Below, piece after piece: positions 8,255-19,900 of a DNA stretch of 64,000 bases. The position numbers were made by a program, and so were the translations under genes. Where the stretch lies: positions 63,273,019 to 63,337,018 of the forward strand of contig OY730197.1 of the NCBI GenBank assembly GCA_963422505.1, read 5' to 3'. Each line of letters opens with the position of its first letter. Positions within the stretch are counted from its first letter, which is position 1. The notes beneath the pieces are model-generated. The model had not been told where the DNA came from. It was given only the letters and a program-made list of their open reading frames with translations, and made no database searches. This stretch comes from Pseudognaphalium luteoalbum. Its lineage: Eukaryota; Streptophyta; Magnoliopsida; Asterales; Asteraceae.

Positions 8255-10826
8255 ATGGCTAACAGATCTTTTGAGAAGGGTCACAACATATTGGTGAATT
8301 TAGATGTCAATGAGCGTGGTGCTAAGCGCTTTGAGCAGATATTGACATATTTAGCACGTTCGAGAATTCGATTTGCTATCACTGAGTCACCTCCACTGAA
8401 CAAAGACCTTCTTACGCAGTTTTGGATGAACATTGTATATGATGGTGCTTCTAACCCGCCTACTATACGTACGACGGTGAATCAGCATCCGATCTCTTTT
8501 ACTGCTGATGACTTACAACAGCTATTGCAGCTAGGAACTTCTGAACAAGAAGCTGGTCCAGCTGCTTATTCAGCTGATTTTATCGAAGGAGCTCTAGGTC
8601 GTACAGGTTATTCAGGACCTAGGAGAGGACGACAGTTTGTCAAGGCATTTGTACTAGGATAGTGGAGATTTCTTTTTACTGTTATAGTATCTATTTTTGG
8701 TAACAAGAAGTCAGGATTAGATGAGCTTAGTCCTGAATTGATGTCAGTTGTACTGTCACTGGTTTATAATAAACCATACAGTTTTTCTTCTAATATCTTT
8801 CAGTCTTTTAGAGGACAGATCACCGGAGCTGCTAGGACGTTGTTTATTCTTTATCCTAGATTCTGCATGCTCCTGATTCGAGCTCAAGTTCCAAACTTGC
8901 CAGCTTATGCAGCTGATTTTTAAGTTGAGACCATCGGACTGCGAGGTTACAACGCTTGCTTTTTGCTATCCAAGCGTAAAGATGAGATTAAGCCTGAGGC
9001 TGCTGATCTTTTTGGGCATCTTCTTGATGCTGATTATGTTGCTCCACCAAACAATGGTTGGATGGATGCTGGAGCTCACGGTCAAGCACAACCTCAACCT
9101 CCACAAGCTCAACCTCAACCTCAACAAGCAGCAGAGTCACAGGAACTCATTGAGGATGTTTTACATCAGGCTGCACATCAAGGCCAACAAGTTGTGCCTT
9201 AGCTAGCTGCTGAGGTTCTTCATGAGGTTTTGATACAGATTGATGATGATACAGATCCCTTGTTACGGGATATTGATAGTTATGTTGAACAACCTGAGGT
9301 AATTTTATAATTATATAGTAATATCATTACTTCGTTGTTATATTATTATCACATTATTATTATATAATGCATATGTTATAGATATTTCATTAATTAGATA
9401 TTATTTCTGATTATAAAATATAAATATCATTATGATCAGGGTGTTGAGACTGCAGACCCAGAGGTCACTCGACCTGAGGGTGAGCAGGGACAGCATGATA
9501 GATCTGAGGGTTTACCTTCTCAGGTATTTATCAGATTAATCATAAATATATAGAACTTGTATGATAGAGCTTTTAGCTAATCATAAATGTTTAATATATT
9601 TAATATTTAGGATTCTGATGTTGGTCCATCTGGAGGCCGTGATGGTCAATCGGCTTCAGATGATGATGATAGTACTCCTTCTCCACCTCCAGATGCTGGT
9701 TATATTAGATACCGATCTCGGATGATTCCAGATCTAGCACTGAAGGAAAAGAGAAAGGCTAAGGAAGTCGATCCAGACTTCAGTATTATTGATGAAGGTC
9801 CTGAGGAAGAGGATATACCTCTTATTCCTCAACGCCATAAGCGTTCTAGGACATTGATCATTCAGGATGGTATGTTTTTATTTGGAGTTAGATAATCTTA
9901 ACTTGTTGTTTGTCAGGAGTTAAACTGAGACAGTTAATTCTGTGACAGTTGCTCAAGATACATCCCAGGTAGAGATGATGATACCGGTGGTTACTGAACC
10001 AGTATCTGTACCATCTGAGGTATGAGATAAACGTTTAGTACTATGAGTATTATAGATATTTAATTAGAGATTGGGACAGAGTTATCTGTAACAATTACTT
10101 ATTTAATTATATCTAACTTTATAGGCTGAGAAACTGCTTGAGTCAGTGGAACCAGAAATGGTCTCCAAGACTGTTGAGGAGGGAGTTGCAAAACTGGTGC
10201 ATGATGCTCAGTTTCCGACCAATAAAGCTAGTAGATTCACAGCTAGTCTTCTCAAAGAAGCATTATCTCAAGCCATTCCACCACTCACACGTGAATCATA
10301 CATTGCTTCAGTGACACCGCCTGGACCATCCACAATATCTGTTATTCCGACGACTGATGCTGAAAGAATTACATCTTTAGAGTCAAGAGTTAAGGAATTG
10401 GAACAGAGTACTTCTAGGATTCCAGAATTGTTAGCTGAGAATGTTTCTCTTGCTCAGCAAAAGGTTCATATTAGTGAATCACATTTGACATTGCTGAAGA
10501 CTCATGATACTTTGCTTGCTGATTTTACTGCCCAGCGACTGAAGCTTGAACACTTAGAACGTTTGGTGTTGAGAGTGCATTCAGGACAGTCTGCGCAGGG
10601 GGAGATAATGATATATCATGAAGCTTGCAAAGAGGATGAGTTAGCTAAGAAGAGAAGAGATGATAAAGATGATGATCCCGATGCTCAGAAAGATGGTGAG
10701 CCTACTGGTCCTTCAAAGACTGGTGAGCAAGCTATTATTCAGGGGGAGTCTACATGTGTTGGTGTTAGTGGTGATGGTACTGGTACAAGTACTGCGGGTA
10801 CAAGTGAAGCTGGTAAGACAGCTTAG
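8255..10826 (+). pseudogene. Accessory ORF 1 of copia element 1, five exons
   Basis: Start ATG at 8255, right after ATTACAG and AT. Exons inferred from GT-AG borders and frame: 8255-9298, 9440-9523, 9611-9869, 9949-10019, 10125-10826; intron phases 0, 0, 1, 0. All five exons stay in one frame, giving about 719 codons, except for three stops in exon 1 (8660-8662, 8921-8923, 9199-9201). Exon 1 encodes an alpha-rich domain (RSRIRFAITESPP, WRFLFTVIVSIFG, YPRFCMLLIRAQV) and a Gln/Pro-rich linker. Exons 2-4 are acidic and Ser/Pro-rich. Exon 5 has a coiled coil (ERITSLESRVKELEQ) and an acidic tail. It resembles from memory the ORF found 3' of pol in Asteraceae copia elements; no function is known. 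Degenerate, but clearly derived from a spliced gene. Confidence 0.75.
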
Positions 10827-11481
10827 ACTTGTGTAGATATTTGTACTTAGAATTTAGTTGAATTATAATTGTAATTTATAATTGTAACTGAATAATTGTA
10901 ATTAATAGTTTTTGTAATATATTCGGCTTGAGATTATTATTATTATTACAAGTAAAATATATTATAAATTGTTTAAGTTATTTGATTCTAAAATGTTAAA
11001 TAAATTAGTGATCGAAAGTCTTCCGACTTATTGAGAAGTCGAGCGGCGTGTTCTGATTTATTTCAGCGGTCAAAGTTTATTTTAACTTAGACATTTTAGT
11101 CTTGAGAGTTTTTATAACTGACAAGTTAAATATGTATGATTTTTAAACTAGACAAATGATATATAATTTAAAGATATAGTTGAAAGTTAAGTTGTTGTGA
11201 TATAACAGTTTAATTAAGTCTTAGAAATTATATAAGGTAATTAATAGTGAATTTAAATGCTTGGTGATTATTCACAATGCATTAGAATTTAAAGTTAATT
11301 AATATTTGTTAAGTGTTTATATGACTTAAGAATTCTTTGATTGATTCAAGGTAATTAATAAAAGAATTATAAGTTATATAGATTGGTTATATTAACACAA
11401 TTGAAATGAATAATGAAATTTTTAGATTGATTCAGAGAAATCAATAAAAGAATTTATATTATTAATTTGATTTGTGTAGAT
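10827..11481 (+). other. Spacer between accessory ORFs, copia element 1
   Basis: AT-rich, no ORF. Contains the second two-hairpin element (11013-11070) and direct echoes of AGATTGATTCAG near 11335 and 11424. Ends TTTGTGTAG immediately before AT and the ATG of accessory ORF 2. Confidence 0.6.
11013..11070 (+). other. Conserved two-hairpin element, copy el1-B
   Basis: Stem 1 pairs CGACTT with AAGTCG. Stem 2 pairs CTGA with TCAG, then CGGT. It lies about 410 bp before accessory ORF 2. Relative to el1-A the second pair of stem 2 changes from C-G to T-A while pairing is kept. Confidence 0.65.
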
Positions 11482-12470
11482 ATGGAAATGCTAGAATTAA
11501 GTGACTCTGGAAGTGATATGCTTGATGAAATCGATGAAGATATTGATTTTGATCTTGAAGAAGGAGAATTTTTACTACCTGAGGATTGGTCTACTGTTTC
11601 TGTGAATGAGCAAGACATTGGTGTAGATCCAGATGCAAATATTGATGAACACCATGTGAGCCCATCTAGGACAGAAGTTATTATTGAAAATAATCAAGGT
11701 CCAACAGTTGTCAATGTAGATGAAGAAATCGATGACTCAACCGATTCTAAAAAAGATGAAATCTTAATTCCTACCAAGAATCCAGCAGTTTTTCTTAGAA
11801 AACTTCCTAAACAGAAAAAGAAGGTTGGAGTTTCTGAAGTTGATATAACTGGGAAACGGGAACCTAAAAGAGGGATTATTGGTTGGTACTTTGACTCTGA
11901 GCTAAAGCTATTTGCTATTAAAAGGTTTGATAGAGTTCAATATTTTGAGCGAAAGCTTGCAGTATTTAGTTCTTTGCCTAGATTTGAGATTCGAGATTTG
12001 GCTCGATTATCTTTGAATAACCCAAGTAATGATTTTGTTGGAAAATATGTTGAACACATAATCAAGACTGAGGTTAGAGCTAATAAATTTGAAAAGATTA
12101 AGCCAAGAAAAGGAAAGACTATTAAACTGGCAGAGAGAAGTCAAAGAACAGGACGAAGAAGAAGAAAGAAGATTTATCCATCTGTTAAGTGTTTACAGCA
12201 GATTCCATTGAAGAGTTGGCATGTGGATTCAGAAACTGGAGAAGCTGTAATGGTTGAATCTGATGATGAGGTTGAAGTTGGTGAAAGACAAATCTTCAGA
12301 GTTTTGATAAAGTACACCTAATGAACATGTCGAAGAAAGATTTGATAAAGTTGAATGAAAATAGAATCTTGACGACAGTAGCATGGGGTGACTTAGCACG
12401 TGATTATCAAATGATGGTTAAAACTTGTATAAAATTGAAGATTTATGCTGGAAGTAAGATTTATGAGTAA
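11482..12470 (+). pseudogene. Accessory ORF 2 of copia element 1
   Basis: Start ATG at 11482, just after TTTGTGTAG. The open frame runs to a stop at 12319-12321. In the next frame the reading goes on (LMNMSKKDLIKLNENRIL) to TAA at 12468, matching the C-terminus of the related fragment at 15210-15680, so there is probably one frameshift near 12290-12318. The N-terminal third is very acidic (DEIDEDIDFDLEEGEF). The middle has a folded-looking stretch (GWYFDSELKLFAIKRF, LPRFEIRDLARLSLNN). Then comes a Lys/Arg-rich segment with RTGRRRRKK, which could bind nucleic acid or act as a nuclear signal, and a tail with STGEA-like residues. Function unknown. The same ORF, cut short, is at 36386 in element 2. 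Confidence 0.7.
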
Positions 12471-12520
12471 AAATCAAAGACAACTTGAAGACATAATAGC
12501 ATAGATGCTAGAGCTATTGT

Positions 12521-12532
12521 CAAGGGGGAGTC
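12521..12532 (+). other. Polypurine tract of copia element 1
   Basis: AAGGGGGAG ending two bases before the 3' LTR, the expected plus-strand primer site. The 50 bases before it are non-coding. Confidence 0.85.
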
Positions 12533-13133
12533 TGTTGGGACATGTATGTGTGACAACAGATCTAGCTTGTAATAGTACTAGTGATTATTGTAATCAAGTT
12601 TGTACAATTGATTTGGATTTGTAAATGATATTAGTTTGGTATTAATATTCGTTAAATATATTAGTATGATAAAGTGTTAGACGAATATTGAATACGATGT
12701 TACAAACTAGAGTATGTGAGATAAGATTTCAAGTCGCAGAATTCAAGTCCTGCGAGATGAAGTCTGGACTCGCAGAGCTGCCAACCGAGTCGATCTTTGG
12801 GCTTAGTTGTGGGCTGCGAGTTAAACTCGACTCGCAGAACCCATCGACCTGCGAATCGAGTTTAACTAAAACCTATAAATACTTCATTAGGTTTAATCGG
12901 AAAAGAATTTTGGCCATTCGATTTCCAGAGGATAAAAACACGTTTCTAAACATTTATAAGGTTAGGTATTGATCGATTAACATTAACTAATCAATACAAA
13001 ACCTTATTGATAAACCAATTCGCTATTATCTTGCGAAACAAATTGTTCACACATTGTGAACCAAGTATTGAGGAATTCCGCACCTTAATACCTAAGATAA
13101 CCTCGTTATCGATCCACGTACTAGGGACTTACA
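12533..13133 (+). repeat. 3' LTR of copia element 1
   Basis: 601 bp, same ends and length as the 5' LTR, with TATAAATA at 12874-12881. About 18 mismatches to the 5' copy by eye. Followed by the AAGAT duplication at 13134-13138. Confidence 0.95.
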
Positions 13134-13646
13134 AAGATAGAGTTTATGTACACATGAATTTTCATATATCGGAGATAAGCAATTCATGCAAATAAGAACA
13201 AAAGCCCACAAACAAGAAAGGATATAACGGTAATTGAACATAACTCATCCTTCGTACACCCCTAAGGATAACACCTTGGATACTCAAACACAGTTAGATA
13301 GTCACGCATATATCGGAATACCTTCTTCAATTACGTCGGCCGCTATAATCGTAAAAGTATTCATTCACACACATAACTATCTTCTAATTTCTTGTAACAC
13401 AATGTACTTGTTCAAAAGGGCAAGGATTAACAATAGAATCAACAGATATGCACAACACATGTCAAATAGCAATTTTTATGAGATGAATGAATTTATAATT
13501 AAATAAGGAGTTCTCAATGTAACAATTTTCATAATCCCAAACAAAATCAAATCACTATGATGTAGTACGATAATACGATAATGACAATGGTGTATTTTAA
13601 GAAAATTTCATGGGCTCCATTTGCAGTTGGCTTAAATACGTTTCCC

Positions 13647-14114
13647 TTATTGTGGGTGGGGAAGAGGGGATGCAACTTCTGGATCAGGACCTACTCGGCT
13701 ACAAGCACTCTCCCCCGAGGTCGTGGGTTTTGGATCCCTTGCCCAAATTGCATTTTCAAGCTTCCTTTCCTCATGTTCCTCCAAGGGTTCTTCTTCCGAA
13801 TCCTCCTCACGTTTTTCCTTTGGATCCTCCTCAGGTTCTTCCTCTGGATCCTCCTCAGGTTCTTCTTCTTCCTCTACCAGTTTCTCTTCGGGCTCTTTTT
13901 CAGGTAAGAGTTCAATCTCCAATCCTATTCTTTGAGGCTTCCCTTCCTTCCACAAATACCAAACATACCGCTGACCCCACGTCATGGACTTCTTCCTCTT
14001 ACTTGGTACTTTCGATGGTCTAGAACGAGTCGGGCTACTAGCTAACTTAGGTTTACCCTCAGAATTTCCTTCAGACAACGAAGAGATGTGGATAACCTCC
14101 TTGCTATTTGACAT
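13647..14114 (-). CDS. Acidic Glu-rich ORF, array copy beyond the copia insertion
   Basis: The complete 155-codon version from MSNSKEVIHIS to SPLPHPQ, open throughout. It belongs to the unit whose gag is 2518-3093, with copia element 1 wedged between them. A few residues differ from the copy at 1518 (for example SSLSEG, PTRSRPSK), which shows the copies are not identical duplicates. Confidence 0.6.
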   Translation of the reverse strand: MSNSKEVIHISSLSEGNSEGKPKLASSPTRSRPSKVPSKRKKSMTWGQRYVWYLWKEGKPQRIGLEIELLPEKEPEEKLVEEEEEPEEDPEEEPEEDPKEKREEDSEEEPLEEHEERKLENAIWARDPKPTTSGESACSRVGPDPEVASPLPHPQ

Positions 14115-14646
14115 GACTATGTTCTGCAACAAATGTTAGAAAGGAATCGAATTATGTCTGAAAATGCACACATAGTTTCCTAATTCATTTTCTATATTCG
14201 GGTTCCTTATTTATAGTCTAGGTCAATCCACCTAGAACTCTATAAACAATGGATCTGATACCAGCAGATGCAAGGGTGCAACGCCAGTAGAAGCTAAATA
14301 CGATAGTGCCGCTTTGCAAGAGAAACATCGCCATGAAGATATTGTCCGCTTTGGAACAATAGAGTCACCAGCGACTCAACTACCCTCACGGATTTAAAAC
14401 GCATCATGTGAGGAAGTGGTATGTACTCTCTTATATGGAAGTCAACAATTCCACCTCCAACCGATGTGGGACAAGTTGGGGTAGGAGAAGGTTAACCCAA
14501 CAACCCCCACTCCCACATCGGTGCGATGTCTAGCTCTGATACCAATCTGTCACACCCCGTCTAAAGCGGAAACAACGGAATATAACCATGATAGGATCAC
14601 AACACATTATTATAAAGAATACTAAATGAAATAAATATTCAATGTG

Positions 14647-15209
14647 TCATGATGTCAATAACAATAAAAACGGTTCATGAACCTGCATATTCCACCAGGT
14701 CAACAACTTACATGACAACTCAGTAGTAGCATATTTAACACTCTGTTCTTCGGTGCAATTACTGATATCCATCACTGACTTCATCTTCTCAATCTACCTA
14801 GAACAAACTATCGCTTCCCCTTTCCATCAAAATCCCATGGCTTACATGCCTTGAACTACTTATAAGTGCACACCCTAACAGCCGCTCAATTACCAACCCC
14901 ATCAGCACCCCAATTACCATTATCCTCATTAGGGTCTCCATTAGGATCTACCTCTTATTCCCCACCACCTCCTCCACCTGTACCCTGCAACACACCCTGA
15001 GTAACCTGTGCAACTATATTAGGCAATAATGTCTGGAGCTGTTCCGTGATCATAGCACCCACATTGGGCGCCTCACCCCCACCTCCTGCATTGTCACGAC
15101 CAGTGCGACCACCCCCGCGGCCATGACCACCACCTGTTCTTCCACCACATCTACCATTGCCTCTTCACCTATATGCACCACCGCCTCCATTGGCGACGCA
15201 TACAGATCT
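14647..15209 (-). pseudogene. Degenerate gag, array copy 3
   Basis: Recognisable by alignment with other units: the LTR-end junction, TWW region, KACKPWDFDGK region and Gly-rich N-terminus are all present, but base changes break the frame in several places in addition to the shared TAA (14955-14957). Its first codons are lost at 15209, where copia-derived sequence begins. Confidence 0.75.
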
Positions 15210-16098
15210 CCTAGAAGAACGGTGGATTATTTCGACATTGAACTCATCTCTAATCAACCACGGGTAATCCTTACTTATCCAAGGGTAAAATGTTTGAGAA
15301 GAATTCCACTTGAAAAACTTCCGATAAATATCTGGAAATTTGTGAGCTATTGGAAGTGTAATGGAAGCACAGGAGAAGCAGAGATTGCTTGTTACGATCG
15401 AGATGTCAATGGAGAGATCATGTGGAATCGTGAAACGATTATTTATGTCTTCGATTCTTTGAGCTTGATAAATCTTTCAAAGCTTGATCTCGAAGCTCTT
15501 CTGTTGAACCCAATCATCTATGATGATGCTTTTGATGATGAATTCATGGCGTTGAAATTCCAAGGAGTTGTCGAAGTGTGTTGTGCTCAAGGAGTTCATG
15601 CTGGATGCAATTTTCCTGGATATACTGAAAGCTTCAAAGTTTCAAGAAAATCAAGCATTATCCAAGGGGGAGTTTGTTGATACAAAGATGTCTAAAACTT
15701 GATTTATTTCGTTTTTGATTTTGTCTAAGTGTTTACTAATGCGACAATAGGAAGGTCCGTGAATAGGTTATTGTCGCATGTATGGTTAATCCGTGAATAG
15801 GTTATTGTCGGATTGATTAAAGTCAAACCTTTTAGAGAATTGTCGCATAAGGTATTTAGTCAGTCTATAAATAGACTTGTGTTAGACGATTTTGATAACA
15901 TTTTTTGATAAGCCTTTTGTAAGTCATTTGTTTTCCGAGATATTCTCTCGGACTTTGTGATTAATACAAAAGCATTTTTGACTCAATTACTTCTCCGTTT
16001 GTTTACTTCTCATTATCTAATTCATAGCCTGATCAAGTATTTGATTTCCGCACAAATACATGAGTTCTAATTAAGTTTTGGTGATCTACGGCACTTCA
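15210..16098 (+). mobile_element. 3' fragment of a third copia family inside the array
   Basis: Left part (to about 15670) encodes a homologue of the C-terminal part of accessory ORF 2: YPRVKCLRRIPLEK matches YPSVKCLQQIPLK of element 1, followed by STGEAEI and NLSKLDLEALLL. The polypurine tract AAGGGGGAG (15664-15672) and a 424-bp LTR (15675-16098, TGTTGATAC...TTCA) follow. No 5' half and no target duplication. The array is interrupted at the start of gag copy 3 and resumes in the leader of the next unit, so about 1.29 kb of a unit, including its acidic ORF, is missing. Confidence 0.8.
15675..16098 (+). repeat. Copia LTR with 33-bp direct repeat
   Basis: TG...CA ends. TATAAATA at 15866-15873 sits in the palindrome AGTCTATAAATAGACT. 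CCGTGAATAGGTTATTGTCG occurs at 15757 and again at 15790. Not close in sequence to the LTRs of copia elements 1 and 2. Confidence 0.75.
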
Positions 16099-16382
16099 TG
16101 CATCTTGTGAGGAAGTGGTATGCACCCTCTTATAAGGAAGACAACAATTCCACCTCCGACCGATGTGGGACAACTTGGGGTAGGAGAAGGTTAACCCAAC
16201 AACCCCCACTACCACATCTAAAAATCGGAAACAATCTGTCACACCCCGTCTAAAAATCGGAAACAACGGAATATAACCATGATAGGATCACAACACATTA
16301 TTATAAAGAATACTAAATGAAATAAATATTCAATGTGTCATGATGTCAATAACAATAAAAACGGTTCATGTACCTGCATATT

Positions 16383-16913
16383 TCACCAGGTCAACGCCTT
16401 ACCTGAAAACTCAGTAGTAGCATATTTAACCCTCTGTTCTTCAGTGTAATTAATGATATCCATCACTGACTCCATCTTCTCAATCCACCTAGAACAAACT
16501 ATCGCTCCCCCCTTTCCATCAAAATCCCATGGCTTACATGCCTTGAACTCCTTATAAGTGCACACCCTAACTGCCGCTCCATTTCCAGCCCCATCAGCAC
16601 CCCCATTACCATTATCCTCATTAGGCTCTCCATTAGGATCTACCTCTTATTCCCCGCCACCTCCTCCACCTGTACCCTGCAACACACCCTGAGTAACCTG
16701 TGCAACTATATTAGGCAATAATGTCTGGAGCTATTCCGCGATCATAGCAGCCACATTGGGCGCCTCACCCCCACCTCCTGCATTGTCACGACCAGTGCGA
16801 CCACCCCCGCGGCCATGACCACCACCTGTTCTTCCACCACCTCTACCATTGCCTCCTCCCCTATATGCACCACCGCCTCCATTGGCGATGCGTACAGATC
16901 TTCTTGGTGGCAT
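16383..16913 (-). pseudogene. Truncated gag, array copy 4
   Basis: ATG at 16913, shared TAA at 16647-16649, same-frame gag core to KALTW. Here the codon after TW is TGA, a second private stop. The upstream part of this unit is separated from the gag by the solo LTR at 16937. Confidence 0.8.
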
Positions 16914-16936
16914 GTTCTCTACAATGGGTACATACC

Positions 16937-19900
16937 TGTCACACCCCGCTAAAGCGGAAACACGAGATGTAACAGCACAATGGTTTCATTACACAAAGTA
17001 CAACTAATTTATCGTTTACAAAATACAGCTATTAGCACTTACAATAAGTTTACAGTACCAAATACTAAATCATACAACCGAATACATCCCAAAAGATAAA
17101 ACGAAGTTAGTCTAATAGCTTCAACATTAATAAAGACAAACGATGCCTCATTCCAGAACTACTGACCGTTTCCTGAAAAGCATGTAAAATGAGGGTCAAC
17201 TATAAAAATAGTTGGTGAGTTCACTGGTTTTGAAAATAAAATGTAAATGTGAAAACCATTTAGAAGTTATCAAACCACGTAGTAAGATTTACATTATTAG
17301 GAAAATAGTATTTATACGCAATATAAGATTCATTTAAGAATTACATGTATAGCTTGAGTCCACAACCAAACCTATTGGCCCGAAGCAACGCCCCAAAGAT
17401 ATGTCCTATCGCTAACATATAAGATTGGTGGTATGCACTCATATGCACGAATGAGTGGGAAGGTGGCCTCCTTCCAAATAGTACTATCCATATCAACCAT
17501 CGGCTCAATAATGAGTTAATGGGTTGTGTAAGAGAAACCGGGGACTTAAGACACGATAGAGTCACAAGCATACAATAAGAGCGTATAAATAGAAAAGTAC
17601 ATACAAGATAAGTATTTGCAACAAGATAACATGCTTTTCACCCCAAAATATTTAGTATGAACGGTAAAAAGAGGGGCTGTGAATACTCACAATTGAGCGC
17701 AAGAGTAAGTTGATGGATGTAACGCGCGTGCTTGCCGGTTATGACTCCTATCCAAGACCTACGATCATGAAGGTTCTAATTAGGTTTTTATCTAGTTTTG
17801 TTTGTAAAGATTGCTTAGCTAATTATTTAGATTACAAAGTGCCAATATAGTTTGTTTGCTTTGGAGTTGTTAATGTCCAATAATCGCGGTTGAAAATGAT
17901 AATGGTTACACGATTGTACAACATACTAAAATTATCGAACGTCACACACAAGTCGTATAATGTCACAAGATTGTTTGAGTCCGAATTTTATAGTGTTTGA
18001 GTTTTGGAACTTTGGTTCCCCACAATTTATGATTAACATACATAATAGATAAATACATCAAAAGACATCCAAACACTTTTGTTACCAATCTTTCCAAGCA
18101 TAGAAAGTTTCCCGTTTTTGATAGCGAGACCGATTATTGTTGACTTGTCAAACCTTCTTAGTTTATCCTGAGACTATTACCCAATCCTTAATCAGGTTTA
18201 TAAGTCATAGAAGTTAGTCTTTCTCTACATAGTAAGTCCGTAAATGTCAGTTTTTAAAGTTATACCAAAATCAGTCCACTTTTGCTATTTTCCAGAAATT
18301 ACCCCTGTTAGTTGTATTTATTAAAAATACTTCTGGACAAAAATGGTTTAAGAGAAAAATCACTGATGTTCTAAAATATGTTATCTACTTTGTGTAATTT
18401 TTACAGAACTATTAGAAAGGTCCAAGTATTTTTAGATTTTACTTTTATCTTCTAGAGTCGAATTTAAACACATGCATGCAATCATTATTTCTGAGCAAAA
18501 TGTACATGGAATCAATAAAATTGGTCTTCTTCAAAGTTGTAGCCAAGGAAATTTGTAAACTTTTAGCGTTGGTTTAAAGTCTTTTGGAGTTGTAATACTC
18601 CTTTTATGATTAAAACACTGAGAAGAAAGTTTCTGTCTTACTATTACAGCTTGTACATCTTTAATCACAAAAATTATTAAAAATATCAAATGAACTCGTA
18701 TGAACACGAGGCTTACATGGTTGGAAAGCTTACTTCCAGAACTTAAATTTAGACTATAAAAACGTCCATTTTCATGAAGGAATGTTTTTATAAAAATCGT
18801 TGAAATATAATAAGTTTTCTGGACAGAAAGTTGTAAACTCTTATTTGAGTGTTTCATTTAAAATAATGAACACCAAACATGAAATGAAGAAGATTATCAT
18901 CTTTTGATCTTTAAATCCATGTTCTAACACATGCATGATGTTGATATACAATCAAGATGTGTTAGAGATGATTATTTATCACAAGAACATTTTTTACATA
19001 AAGATAAACAATATTCAACAAAGTTACAAGTATTAACACCAAGTTTCACTTGATTTTTGGTTTGATCATGGGTTACTCTTTCTTCTAACACATAATGATG
19101 TGAAAAGATATAACCTACAAACATCAAGCATTTTATGAGGATTTTTAGCCATGAGAAGGGCTAAAATCCGGATTTTGAAGAAAACACAAGAAGGAAGTGA
19201 TAGATAATAGTAGTAAATGAAATAAATTACCTTTTCTTGCTTTGATTTGGTGATGAACACCTTTAAATTCTGGCTTTAGAGGCTTGAATGTGGCTGATTT
19301 TTGGGAGAAAGAAGTGTGTATTTAGTGTGTGTTTTGAGAGAGAAAGGTGAAGAGTGTGAGAATGGATTTTGAGGAAGTGAAGTAGTAATGAGTGTATAGG
19401 GAATTAAAAAGATTTGAAATGAAAAAGGAGGGGGGGGGGGGGGGGGTGGCCGGTTTTAGGGGGGTGGGGGGTGTTTAAATTATTATTATTTTTTTGTTAA
19501 ATAATATGTATAGTTGTTGTATAATTAATTTGTATTAAAGGTGTATAAGTATTGTTATGTTATAAGGTTTATTTTGTGATGTTTTGGTGATTAAAATTTG
19601 AGTTTTAAAAAGTGAGAAATTTTAAGTTCTTGAATTAAGTTATGATACACTTAATTTGTTCTAATTTTAATGTTCATGTATTATTCATCCGATTAAGTTT
19701 GCGTTGAAGAGTTACGGAAATTTCAGTTTGCGATTCAATAAGGATTTTGTAATAGCATAAAGAGATAAATTTTCTTTGTTTAATTTGGCACTTAGTAATC
19801 TAATTTAGTTTATCTTATAGACTTATAATCTACTAGGAAATCTCTAAGGCTTTTTACGGTTTAGTAGACCTAAGGAGTCGTAACCATAAATTTTTCCGAA

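Larger units (their letters stand above)
3144..13133 (+). mobile_element. Ty1/copia element 1, pol-deleted, with two accessory ORFs
   Basis: A 9990-bp element bounded by two 601-bp LTRs (TGTTGGGACATG start, GGGACTTACA end) and a perfect target duplication AAGAT at 3139-3143 and 13134-13138. Joining the flanks regenerates the array sequence seen in other units. By eye I count about 18 mismatches and no gaps between the LTRs, so it is fairly young. Inside, in order: PBS, leader with 17-bp repeats, gag, junction near 6215 where protease, integrase, RT and RNase H are missing, internal TATA region, spliced accessory ORF 1, accessory ORF 2, polypurine tract. It is non-autonomous and would need enzymes in trans. 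Confidence 0.95.

Noticed and set aside
15123..15680. 185-codon ORF spanning array and copia fragment
   Set aside because: Its first ~30 codons are antisense gag and the frame merely continues into the accessory ORF 2 remnant; it is a fusion by chance and not a gene.
18531..18857. 108-codon minus-strand ORF in the solo LTR
   Set aside because: Lies in AT-rich LTR sequence, has no family features, and is of a length expected by chance.
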